From positions 1-23,686 of the forward strand of contig PIVH01000001.1 of the NCBI GenBank assembly GCA_003354225.1: a DNA stretch of 23,686 nucleotides. The letters are read 5' to 3'. Position numbers and translations under genes: made by a program. The notes beneath the pieces were generated by a model. It was not told the origin of the DNA and did no database searches. It saw only the letters and a program-made list of their open reading frames with translations. The DNA is from Globobulimina sp. Lineage: Eukaryota > Foraminifera > Rotaliida. Positions 7,057 through 13,985 of the stretch are shown piece by piece. How positions within the stretch are numbered: position 1 is the first letter of the stretch; every line of letters starts with the position of its first letter.

Positions 7057-7848
7057 ATGACTAAAAAAACAAAGAATAAAGAATGTGTTAATTTTTATAA
7101 CCATAACCATCACGGTATTTCTGTATTAGTTGGTCCTACTTTCTCTGGTAAATCTACGATTTTATTCACAATTCTTACTTCAAGTTTCTTGAAAAGATTT
7201 GTATATAAAAAAATATATATAGTTTGTGATGATACTTATAATGCTAATGAGTTATACAAAGTTTTAAACTTTAAAGTTAATTATATTTTTGAGTTTTTCA
7301 CACCAGAACTAATTGAAGAATTGTATGAAAAGGTAAAAGAAGATAGAGAAGAAGATATAAGAAAAGGTGAAATTAACCATTATGCTTTGGTAATGGATGA
7401 TTGTATAAATCATAAATGTTTTAATAAACGAGGTAGTGATGGTATAATATCAACGCTGGCTACAAAATCCAGACATTTTTTTTTAGATAATTACATACTT
7501 ACACAAAAATATAAAAGTATCCCAGATATAGTTCGTAAGAACACTCAATTTTTAATGGTTTGTGCTAATATTGGAGCAAAACAAGAAAGGGATGCGATAA
7601 TGGAAGAAATGAATATAATCAAAGATAATAATAATGAGTTTGTTAATCAAAATGTAATATGGAAGTTAGGACACAGAGTTAATAAAAAATATGATGTTTT
7701 AATATATGATATTAGAAATAAAAATGTATATAGAAACTTTCAATTATTAGATAAAGATTTATTAACAGAAGAAAATGAAAAATATGAAATGAGAAGATAT
7801 ATTAAAAAGAGAGAGTTTTTAGAAAAAATGGAAAAAATGAAGACTTAA
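7057..7848 (+). CDS. Genome-packaging ATPase (A32 / FtsK-HerA type)
   Basis: This 263-aa P-loop ATPase is expected to drive viral DNA into preformed capsids. Walker A is GPTFSGKST (26-34), Walker B is ALVMDD (110-115), and the downstream SRH (138-140), Q150 and IPDIVRKN (155-162) fit the conserved pattern of the poxvirus A32-like packaging ATPases shared by NCLDVs, polinton-like viruses and virophages. The length is usual for the family. The gene lacks the early octamer and has a TA-rich leader (ATAATATATATTGATAATAG), consistent with late expression. It is followed directly by the candidate penton gene. A 10-bp palindrome TGAATATTCA lies 4 nt after the stop. This is the firmest functional call in the window. 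Confidence 0.93.
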   Translation: MTKKTKNKECVNFYNHNHHGISVLVGPTFSGKSTILFTILTSSFLKRFVYKKIYIVCDDTYNANELYKVLNFKVNYIFEFFTPELIEELYEKVKEDREEDIRKGEINHYALVMDDCINHKCFNKRGSDGIISTLATKSRHFFLDNYILTQKYKSIPDIVRKNTQFLMVCANIGAKQERDAIMEEMNIIKDNNNEFVNQNVIWKLGHRVNKKYDVLIYDIRNKNVYRNFQLLDKDLLTEENEKYEMRRYIKKREFLEKMEKMKT

Positions 7849-7915
7849 TAAATGAATATTCAAACAAGAAAATTATATAAAAATAAAATATGATTATATA
7901 ATATAATAAATCAAT

Positions 7916-8647
7916 ATGAGTAAAGGAAAATTAATATTAAACTTATCAAAATCATTATATAATCAAAAATCAGTAGGTCATTTTAAAGTTAAATTACCAA
8001 AGAAAATAGAGAACTTTAATTCTTTTTATATCCATAATGTTAATATGATTAATTCACAATATACAAGTAATTCATTTAATAATACATTAGAAGTTTATTG
8101 GAATACTCAATTAAAAACAATTACTATGCCTACTCAACTATTCTCAACGATAGATGATTGGTGTTTAGAATTACAAACTCAATTAAATACAACTTTTTCT
8201 ACAAGTTTATTTTCAGTAGCATCTAATTCTGCTACTATGAAAAAAATGACTATCAAAACAACTGATAGTTCTGTATTTGAATTAAGGTTTTCAACATCAT
8301 CAAGAATTAATAGAGTTATGGGATTTTTAGAACAAGATTTCGTAGGAACATATACATATACAGCAACAAAGTTTTATAAACTATATCCAAAATATTTTGA
8401 TTTTAGATGTGATGAATTAGTTCAAAATATTACAACTGAAATTGATAATGAAGATACAAAAAGTTTTTTACAAGTTGATATTACTAATTCTACTGGTGGT
8501 ATATTATTTAATAAAACTCATATTATAGAAGATATGGTTGCTCCATTAGGTTATTTAGAATATTTAACTATTTATATTTATGATGATGAAGGTAATGCTG
8601 TTGAATTACAAGACGACGAAATTATCATTACTATTTATTATAAATAA
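7916..8647 (+). CDS. Candidate penton / minor capsid protein (single jelly roll)
   Basis: This 243-aa protein is predicted to be almost all beta-strand, without cysteine clusters or membrane spans. The layout fits minor capsid proteins of polinton-like elements as I know them: an N-terminal strand pair with the phrase FYIHNVNMINSQY, then a helix-forming stretch (FSTIDDWCLELQTQLNTTF) before strands, a K-x-T-I-K-like strand, and an IxRVMGF motif at about 138-145. The start ATGAG follows a TATATAATATAATAAATCAAT late-type leader. It sits between the packaging ATPase and a small late gene. The penton assignment is by pattern recognition; a structure prediction would settle it. The last codons (YYK-stop) lie in a 57-bp repeat shared with the next gene. 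Confidence 0.85.
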   Translation: MSKGKLILNLSKSLYNQKSVGHFKVKLPKKIENFNSFYIHNVNMINSQYTSNSFNNTLEVYWNTQLKTITMPTQLFSTIDDWCLELQTQLNTTFSTSLFSVASNSATMKKMTIKTTDSSVFELRFSTSSRINRVMGFLEQDFVGTYTYTATKFYKLYPKYFDFRCDELVQNITTEIDNEDTKSFLQVDITNSTGGILFNKTHIIEDMVAPLGYLEYLTIYIYDDEGNAVELQDDEIIITIYYK

Positions 8648-8693
8648 ACGAAACAATCATTTAAGAAAAAAATTATATTTAGTATTTATATAT
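8637..8693 (+). repeat. 57-bp direct repeat, copy 1 (gene end, spacer and late promoter)
   Basis: This is identical to 9023-9079 at 56 of 57 positions. It covers the last codons of the 7916-8647 gene, the spacer with AACGAAACAATCATTTAAG, and the start-proximal TA-rich tract of the next gene. Confidence 0.9.
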
Positions 8694-9033
8694 GTTTTAT
8701 TTTAAAAAGAAAAAAAAGAAAAAAAAGAATAATTTTGATTTTTTACCAAAAGAACTTGAAGATATAATAATGGATTATAAAGAAAGTTTAGAAAATTATG
8801 AAAAAAATAATATAATACATTTTAAAAATAAAACAAGAGACGAAATGTTGAAAATATATAAAAGAATTACTACTAATTATGATATTTTATTAAGAAAAAA
8901 TCATTTTGATGATGAAGAAGAAACATATTACGATAATAAATTATATAATTTATATATAAGAATTATAAGAAATGATTTTAGATATAACAAAACATTTAAT
9001 TTTTCTATACAAAGAGAATTATATTATAAATAA
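8692..9033 (+). CDS. Hypothetical late protein with LPxELxxIIxDY motif
   Basis: This is a 113-aa, Lys- and Tyr-rich helical protein. After a poly-basic start (residues 5-13) comes FLPKELEDIIMDYKESL. This short F-box-like phrase (LP-x-E/D-...-I-x-x-Y) is common at the start of many NCLDV proteins, and a related phrase begins the 54-aa zinc-finger protein at 22207. The whole gene lies between two nearly identical 57-bp repeats, so it could be an inserted or duplicated cassette. It shares a late-type TA-rich leader with its neighbours. The function is unknown. Confidence 0.75.
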   Translation: MFYFKKKKKKKKNNFDFLPKELEDIIMDYKESLENYEKNNIIHFKNKTRDEMLKIYKRITTNYDILLRKNHFDDEEETYYDNKLYNLYIRIIRNDFRYNKTFNFSIQRELYYK

Positions 9034-9079
9034 ACGAAACAATCATTTAAGAAAAAAATTATAATTAGTATTTATATAT
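9023..9079 (+). repeat. 57-bp direct repeat, copy 2 (gene end, spacer and late promoter)
   Basis: This matches 8637-8693 with one difference. It includes the YYK-stop end of the 8692-9033 gene and the promoter region of the next gene. Confidence 0.9.
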
Positions 9080-9086
9080 ACTAACT

Positions 9087-9356
9087 ATGAATACAAATAC
9101 ACAAAATCCTTTCCAAGCATTACAAGACATATTTAAAATTATGATGAACCCAGATATATCAAATGAAGAATTAACCAAGTTTAGTGAAGAACTCACTAAT
9201 GATGATAAGTTTAAAAAATTACAAGACAACTTATTAGACATCAATAAACAGTTAGAAGATAAAGTTAAGACCCAACAACACAGAGAAAAAATTAAACGAA
9301 AAATTAAACGAAAATTGAAAAAAAAGAGAAGAAGAAGAAGAAAAAATAAAAATTAA
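9087..9356 (+). CDS. Small late protein with strongly basic tail
   Basis: This 89-aa protein has a helical N-terminal region (FQALQDIFKIMMNP, then ELTKFSEELTNDDKFKKLQ) and a C-terminal third made almost only of Lys and Arg (REKIKRKIKRK..., KKRRRRRRKNKN). It is expressed from the repeated late leader at 9023-9079. The composition suits contact with DNA inside a virion, or a nuclear or nucleolar localisation signal; no family is recognised. Confidence 0.75.
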   Translation: MNTNTQNPFQALQDIFKIMMNPDISNEELTKFSEELTNDDKFKKLQDNLLDINKQLEDKVKTQQHREKIKRKIKRKLKKKRRRRRKNKN

Positions 9357-9360
9357 AAGT

Positions 9361-9368
9361 AAAATTGA
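9361..9368 (+). promoter_or_regulatory. Early promoter AAAATTGA
   Basis: AAAATTGATTTGTTTTA lies 39 nt before the ATG at 9408 and only 4 nt after the upstream stop codon. Confidence 0.85.
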
Positions 9369-9407
9369 TTTGTTTTATTATATTATATAAATATATAACA
9401 AAACAAA

Positions 9408-9737
9408 ATGGTAAGAATTGTAGCAGAACCTTTAACTATGAAAGATAGAAAAGATTTTTTTTATAACAAGTTTATTTCAAAATGTAATAATGATAGTGTA
9501 AATGATTTATTAATATGGAATATGGATAGTGTAAGAGTTCCTATTAAAAACTTAACAACTGATAATATTAAACCATTTTTAGATATGCTTTCAAAGTTTA
9601 ATGAATATGATTATGATACTTTCATAATAATTTTTGAAATATATGATTTTGATGTAAGTAAAATATATCATTTAACCGAAAAACAGCAGAAAAATAGTAT
9701 GTTGAATAAATTATCTTACACATTTATAGAAGATTAA
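9408..9737 (+). CDS. Hypothetical early protein
   Basis: This 109-aa protein is not recognised. It has a mixed helical pattern, one possible amphipathic segment (DYDTFIIIFEIYDFDVSKIY), two cysteines and no metal site or membrane span. Early promoter at 9361. No terminator palindrome is obvious after the stop; the spacer leads straight into a TA-rich late-type leader for the next gene. Confidence 0.75.
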   Translation: MVRIVAEPLTMKDRKDFFYNKFISKCNNDSVNDLLIWNMDSVRVPIKNLTTDNIKPFLDMLSKFNEYDYDTFIIIFEIYDFDVSKIYHLTEKQQKNSMLNKLSYTFIED

Positions 9738-9788
9738 TCAAAGTAAATTAATAGTATTTTTATATTATATTTATATATACAATATAAA

Positions 9789-10157
9789 ATGAATAATAAA
9801 TCAAAAGGATATTTTTATGCCGTAGATGCTGTATGGACTATTATGAATGTAGCAATGTTATATAATCCTAAAAAAGGATTATTAGAAGCAGTTAAAGAAG
9901 CAACTGAAAATACTACTTATAGTGTTATTGGTAATGCTGGTGAAAAACACTTAAATATTAATCATAATATAGGAAGACAACTTGTAGCATTTACAGATGA
10001 TATTACAAGAAAAAATAATAATGAAATTATTGATAAAATAGAATTACCAGCAAAAGTTATGAAACATTCAGTTCAGTTAGGTATTGGTTTAACTATGGAT
10101 TATGTTCTTACTGAATGTTTATGTATCAAAGATATACAAGGTGAAAGAATTGTATAA
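9789..10157 (+). CDS. Hypothetical late protein
   Basis: This 122-aa protein is not recognised. It has mild hydrophobic segments at 9-24 (FYAVDAVWTIMNVAML) and 95-112 (QLGIGLTMDYVLTECL), neither a confident membrane span. The middle carries GNAGEKHLNINHNIGRQ. The leader has TATTATATTTATATATACAATATAAA before ATG in two TA-rich blocks and no AAAATTGA, so late expression is likely. It stands alone between two early-type genes. Confidence 0.75.
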   Translation: MNNKSKGYFYAVDAVWTIMNVAMLYNPKKGLLEAVKEATENTTYSVIGNAGEKHLNINHNIGRQLVAFTDDITRKNNNEIIDKIELPAKVMKHSVQLGIGLTMDYVLTECLCIKDIQGERIV

Positions 10158-10262
10158 AAAATGTAAGTTTTTGTTATAATTTTTGTTGAAAAAAACTTTA
10201 AAGTTATATCAAGGTTAAACTTGAAAATAGGGATGGTTTTTAAGATTAGGGAGTGTTTTAAA
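10155..10262 (+). repeat. Degraded internal copy of the (sub)terminal repeat
   Basis: TGTAAGTTTTTGTTATAATTTTTGTTGAA-like sequence here parallels the outer part of the 699-813 repeat. The segment ends with GGGAGTGTTTTA, which parallels GAGAGTGTTTT. The middle is diverged and contains ATCAAGGTTAAAC. It lies in the gene-free interval 10158-10364 in the same orientation as the left copies. Confidence 0.55.
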
Positions 10263-10281
10263 AAAAAGATTTATTTTTATT

Positions 10282-10289
10282 AAAATTGA
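10282..10289 (+). promoter_or_regulatory. Early promoter AAAATTGA
   Basis: AAAATTGATTTGTATA is preceded by the usual A-tract GATTTATTTT palindrome. The ATG at 10365 is 75 nt away, a longer leader than for most early genes here. Confidence 0.8.
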
Positions 10290-10364
10290 TTTGTATATTA
10301 TCTATAAACTAATCAATTAACCTTTTAACTTTAACTACTCTTTTTAATAACTTTCATTATAACT

Positions 10365-10817
10365 ATGATGCCGTTAGACGATTTTAATATGATGGGATTA
10401 TCTGGATTTATTGGTATGCTTAATATTATAAAAAGTCATAAATTACCAGTAAAAAAATTAAAACAAGAATGTAGATATTTTAACATTAAGGGATTTAGTA
10501 AATTGAAAAAAGCAGAATTAAAAGAATTATTAATAAAAACATTTGAATCAAAAATTAACAGAATAATAGCACGGAGATTGAAAGATGTTGGAACTTCAAT
10601 AAGAGTTTTAGGTCTTATGAGTTATACAGAAGAAAATAGCACAAATATAATACCAAGTATGATGAAACCAAGAAAAGATTTTAATTACACAAAACGACAA
10701 TTACGCAAACAATCAAGTATGGTAAGAATTAATTATAAACTTGATTTAGTTGAAAAAGAAACAATTAATCAATTAGATAAAGACACTACAAATATGTTAT
10801 TATCTTTTATTGATTAA
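10365..10817 (+). CDS. Early SAP-domain protein
   Basis: This is a 150-aa protein. Residues about 29-61 (LPVKKLKQECRYFNIKGFSK, then LKKAELKELL) fit a SAP motif: two amphipathic helices with a GxxKxxL/KAEL turn, a DNA-binding module common in chromatin and repair proteins and in NCLDVs. The remainder is basic (KPRKDFNYTKRQLRKQ) and helical, which suits DNA binding. Two start codons are adjacent (ATGATG); the first is used. It is the early-type gene just before the DNA methyltransferase, and ends with the conserved 3' element directly abutting the stop codon. Confidence 0.85.
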   Translation: MMPLDDFNMMGLSGFIGMLNIIKSHKLPVKKLKQECRYFNIKGFSKLKKAELKELLIKTFESKINRIIARRLKDVGTSIRVLGLMSYTEENSTNIIPSMMKPRKDFNYTKRQLRKQSSMVRINYKLDLVEKETINQLDKDTTNMLLSFID

Positions 10818-10853
10818 TTTTTAAAAAACAATATTATAAAATGGACTTATTTT
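10818..10853 (+). terminator. Conserved 3' element, copy 4
   Basis: TTTTTAAAAAA starts on the base after the stop codon of the SAP gene; ATAAAATGGACTTATTTT follows. Confidence 0.65.
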
Positions 10854-10881
10854 AATATAAAAAAAAATATTTATTTATATT

Positions 10882-10889
10882 AAAATTGA
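10882..10889 (+). promoter_or_regulatory. Early promoter AAAATTGA
   Basis: AAAATTGATTTGTATATT lies 28 nt before the ATG of the methyltransferase gene. Confidence 0.85.
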
Positions 10890-10917
10890 TTTGTATATTA
10901 TTTATATAATAACATAA

Positions 10918-11985
10918 ATGACTACTCAAACAGTTAAACCAATAAAAGCATTCTTCGGCAGAACTGGTGGAAAACATTTTAGTAAAAAATCAATATTACC
11001 ATTTATAGAACATTTAGAATATGACACTTATGTTGAACCATTTGTAGGTGCTGGTTCTATATTATTAGGAAGAAAGAAGAAAGTATCAAGAGAGATTATT
11101 AATGATTACGACCAATTAGTAGTTAATTTATGGAAAGGAATGAAATCAAGTGGAAATGAATTAAATGATTACTCATTATACTTTCAAGATAAATCTGTAT
11201 TTAAATGGTGGTTATTAAAAGAGAAACAATATAGAAGATTAAGACATTTAAAAGGAGAATATAAAGGAGGTCAAAAATATATTGATGAGATATATAATAA
11301 TACTGATTTTGGTATTGAGATTTTAAAAGAAGATATTTTTATTACCACGCATAGTAGAATGGCTAATAATAATAAACCAGACGGGAAATTAAAAGATAAT
11401 CATTATAGGTGTTGTCATTTTAGAGAGAAAACAAAAGAACTTAAAACAGAAACAATTGAAGAAGAAAAAGAAGATAAAGAAGTTTGTTGTTCTATTGAAA
11501 AAACAGAAGAAGGATTGAAATTAATAAAACGAAAATATTATGTTAGAAATAAGAAACATAGTGGAGATGAAACTAAATGGAGATTACATAACCCTAATTT
11601 ATGTGGATGGAATACTGTTTTAAAACAATGTAATAGATATTACGAAAGATTAAGAGACATTGAAATAAATCAAGGAGATTATAAAGAAATGCTACAATAT
11701 GATACTCCTAAAACATTATTTTATTTTGACCCACCTTGGACGAAAACTGCTACTGGTAAAAAGGGTAATAGTTGTTATAGTGGATGGGTTGAATTAGAAG
11801 ATTTTTATAATTCTATAAAAGATTTAAAAGGAAAATGGATGTGTTCTTATAATAACGATGAAGATATATTAAAAAGATTTGAAGGTCATAGAATAGAATA
11901 TATAAATACTATTTATACACAGAAAAAAACGGGTTCAAAGAAAACTGTTGATGTATTAATATTCAGTAAGAACTTTTTTGATTAA
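10918..11985 (+). CDS. DNA adenine-N6 methyltransferase, D12 (Dam-like) class
   Basis: This 355-aa enzyme is expected to transfer a methyl group from S-adenosylmethionine to adenine N6 in a short DNA site. Motif X-like start: KAFFGRTGGKHF (10-21). Motif I, which binds the cofactor, is YVEPFVGAGSILL (38-50); acidic D65 follows in INDYDQ. The catalytic motif IV is DPPW (271-274) in place of the common DPPY. A Lys/Glu-rich segment between about 150 and 200 makes it longer than most Dam proteins and may be part of the target-recognition region. It is early by promoter, so it can mark viral DNA during or before replication. Comparable MTases occur in polinton-like viruses and virophages. No partner restriction enzyme is recognisable nearby. 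Confidence 0.93.
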   Translation: MTTQTVKPIKAFFGRTGGKHFSKKSILPFIEHLEYDTYVEPFVGAGSILLGRKKKVSREIINDYDQLVVNLWKGMKSSGNELNDYSLYFQDKSVFKWWLLKEKQYRRLRHLKGEYKGGQKYIDEIYNNTDFGIEILKEDIFITTHSRMANNNKPDGKLKDNHYRCCHFREKTKELKTETIEEEKEDKEVCCSIEKTEEGLKLIKRKYYVRNKKHSGDETKWRLHNPNLCGWNTVLKQCNRYYERLRDIEINQGDYKEMLQYDTPKTLFYFDPPWTKTATGKKGNSCYSGWVELEDFYNSIKDLKGKWMCSYNNDEDILKRFEGHRIEYINTIYTQKKTGSKKTVDVLIFSKNFFD

Positions 11986-12006
11986 AAAAAAGATTTATTT
12001 ATTATT

Positions 12007-12048
12007 AAAATAGATTTAAACATATTGATGACTGGAATTAATTTTTAA
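12007..12048 (+). pseudogene. Probable emptied early-gene cassette (promoter, ATG, six codons, stop)
   Basis: AAAATAGATTT (12007-12017) is a one-base variant of the early promoter, and an A-tract/GATTTATTT palindrome precedes it as before real early genes. An ATG follows at 12028, where only six codons precede TAA (12046-12048), and the conserved 3' element begins at once. The spacing of promoter to ATG (13 nt) is short. This looks like an early gene lost by internal deletion, with both ends left. It is inferred from architecture; no parent sequence is available here. Confidence 0.45.
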
Positions 12049-12077
12049 AAAATATATTTGAATAATGGACTTATTTT
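12042..12077 (+). terminator. Conserved 3' element, copy 5
   Basis: TTTTTAAAAAA then TGAATAATGGACTTATTTT. It follows no full-length gene, only the six-codon remnant at 12028. Confidence 0.6.
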
Positions 12078-12133
12078 ATATTTAGATTTGGTTTTTTATT
12101 TAAATATAATATAATACATATATTATATAAAAA

Positions 12134-12448
12134 ATGGTTTCAAAGAAAACAAAAACAGTAGCAAAGGCAACATTAATTTCATCAGCAGTAGGCGCTGGTG
12201 CTTATTTTGTATATAAACATTACAATTTAAGAATGAGAGTAAAGGCAGCAGCAGATACAGTCAAAGATTTTGAACCTAAAAATCTATTAAAGTCAAAAAG
12301 ATTTCATAACGCAGATAAATCTATTTCTTTCAAAAAATATACAAAAAAAAATACTTCTATCGCATATAAATATCAAAAAATCAAAACCTCTGCGAAAGAT
12401 GAAAATAAATCAATTGATTTATCATTTAGACAAAACAAATATTTTTAA
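12134..12448 (+). CDS. Small late membrane protein
   Basis: This is a 104-aa protein with a basic start (MVSKKTKTVAK), a small-residue-rich span at about 9-27 (VAKATLISSAVGAGAYFVY), and a long basic soluble tail with many Lys, Ser and Tyr (FHNADKSISFKKYTKKNTS). It is first of four consecutive genes for single-span proteins before the capsid gene. The leader (TATAATACATATATTATATA) is late-type. Family not recognised; a component of an internal virion membrane or a pore-forming or lytic protein are both possible. Confidence 0.8.
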   Translation: MVSKKTKTVAKATLISSAVGAGAYFVYKHYNLRMRVKAAADTVKDFEPKNLLKSKRFHNADKSISFKKYTKKNTSIAYKYQKIKTSAKDENKSIDLSFRQNKYF

Positions 12449-12511
12449 ACGATTAAGATATTAAAACAAAATAAAAATATTAATTTATAATATAACATAT
12501 AATAAATTAAA

Positions 12512-12844
12512 ATGGATACAGTTATTAAACAAACAATCGCAATGAAAGATGATTTGAAAGATAGTTTTAATAAACCTAAAAATACTAATGATAGAGAATT
12601 ACCCAGTTGGTTTAAGTATTCTGTTTATGGAATTGCTACCGTATTTCTTGGTTCTTTATATCACGGACTTAATATGAAAGAAGAACTTTTCAATTCTACT
12701 ATTGAAGTTGTAAAAGATGCGAATGAAGTTGTAGGAGTTAATAAAGCATATGAAGGAGCAAGTGATACTTTAATTGGTTTATTCAATTTTCCAGTTGAAA
12801 AATCAAATGAAGGTTCAAAAACCTTTAATGGAAAACAATTTTAA
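12512..12844 (+). CDS. Small late membrane protein
   Basis: This 110-aa protein has a polar, charged N-terminus and one span at about 35-52 (KYSVYGIATVFLGSLYHGL). The C-terminal half has a helical stretch (IEVVKDANEVVGVNKAYEG). Late-type TA-rich leader. It is separated from both neighbours by short spacers, so it is part of the 12134-13821 membrane-protein block. No family recognised. Confidence 0.8.
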   Translation: MDTVIKQTIAMKDDLKDSFNKPKNTNDRELPSWFKYSVYGIATVFLGSLYHGLNMKEELFNSTIEVVKDANEVVGVNKAYEGASDTLIGLFNFPVEKSNEGSKTFNGKQF

Positions 12845-12890
12845 AATAGAAATAAAAAACTATGTATATTATATAAAACAAAAAAGTATA

Positions 12891-13265
12891 ATGGGTTTTT
12901 TCAAGAATATTGGAAAGTCAGTAAATAAGAAAATAATTAAACCAGTAGGTAAGGAATTGAAAAAAGCAGACCCTATTGGAAAAGTAAAGGATGTTGCGGA
13001 AGATGCTCTTCAATTTTTTGAAAAAATTGGTTCAAAATTATCCGTTATTGGAAAGGATATTGGTTCAATTTTTGAATTACAATTCAAATTATTAGAGAAT
13101 ATAATAAAATTAGTGCCTACAATAATTTCAATTTTAAAGAACTCACTTGTATTATTTTCTACTACTTGTGAGGTATTAGAATTATTGATTATTATTGGTC
13201 CAGTTTTAATAACATATTATTATATATCAAGAATGATTACCAATTTTGAGAAAAATGATTTATAA
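12891..13265 (+). CDS. Small late protein with amphipathic helices and C-terminal membrane span
   Basis: This is a 124-aa protein. The N-terminal half is a series of amphipathic helices (MGFFKNIGKSVNKKIIKPVG, then EDALQFFEKIGSKL); hydrophobic segments follow at 71-92 and 96-114 (ELLIIIGPVLITYYYI). I start it at the ATG at 12891, not the upstream in-frame ATG at 12774: the longer frame would overlap the previous gene by 71 nt, and TATATTATATAAAAC, a typical late leader, lies just before 12891. A membrane-active virion protein is a reasonable guess; no family recognised. The palindrome TGAATATTCA lies at its stop, as after the ATPase gene. Confidence 0.8.
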   Translation: MGFFKNIGKSVNKKIIKPVGKELKKADPIGKVKDVAEDALQFFEKIGSKLSVIGKDIGSIFELQFKLLENIIKLVPTIISILKNSLVLFSTTCEVLELLIIIGPVLITYYYISRMITNFEKNDL

Positions 13266-13335
13266 TGAATATTCAAAGGAGTAAATATAATAAATATAAA
13301 ATATTATAATATTATATAAAACATAAAATATTATA

Positions 13336-13821
13336 ATGCTTTCATTTAAAAAAGATATTATGAAAATGAAACAATCTGCTAAACAAATAAGTAAAAAAGT
13401 TGAAAAAACTGTTGAAGAGAATACTAAAAAAACAATTGAAACTGTTAAAAAAACTGTTAAAAAAACTGTTGAAAAAATTAATTATAGTGATATACATAAA
13501 GATTGTAGTTATTTTGATTACAATACATATATACACAAATTAACATTATTAAAAAATACATTTTTATCCAAAATTAATGGAAAGATTAATGAAATCAAAA
13601 CTGATGAAGAAATTAAAGATATTAAAAAGAAAGAAGCAGTCAAAGGTTTAAAATCAATTGTTAAATATATTGATGACCTATTTGATGTATTATTAAAGGT
13701 TGTTAAAGTTTTAGCGAATAGTGTTGAACGAATAACATTATTCTTACCATCATTCTTAAAAATCATTCCTTTATTTTTTATAATTTATACTGGAATGGCT
13801 GTATTTAATAGTTTAAATTAA
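13336..13821 (+). CDS. Late protein with Lys/Thr repeats and C-terminal tail anchor
   Basis: This 161-aa protein begins with a basic helical region containing an imperfect repeat TVKKTVKKTVEK (36-47). A charged helical middle (KINEIKTDEEIKDIKKKEAV) follows, then a hydrophobic C-terminal span at about 139-157 (FLKIIPLFFIIYTGMAVF). The layout (basic N-terminus, then tail anchor) resembles the 12891 protein and may be distantly related to it. Late-type leader with repeated TATTATATAA blocks. It lies directly before the capsid gene; a virion membrane role is inferred from position and topology. Reverse-strand frames here are shadows. Confidence 0.8.
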   Translation: MLSFKKDIMKMKQSAKQISKKVEKTVEENTKKTIETVKKTVKKTVEKINYSDIHKDCSYFDYNTYIHKLTLLKNTFLSKINGKINEIKTDEEIKDIKKKEAVKGLKSIVKYIDDLFDVLLKVVKVLANSVERITLFLPSFLKIIPLFFIIYTGMAVFNSLN

Positions 13822-13985
13822 GTATTATATAAAAAAACAAAAACATATAGGAAAAAACACTTTTTTTTTATGTTTTTATACAAAAAATCACCTTGAAGAA
13901 TGAAATCGTATTTTTTTGTATTTAATTTTCGTTTTTAACTTAAATAAATAAAGTTATAGTATAATATACAAAACTATAATACAAA

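Noticed and set aside
12774-12890. N-terminal extension of the 12891 gene
   Set aside because: It overlaps the previous gene in another frame, and a late-type leader directly precedes the ATG at 12891.
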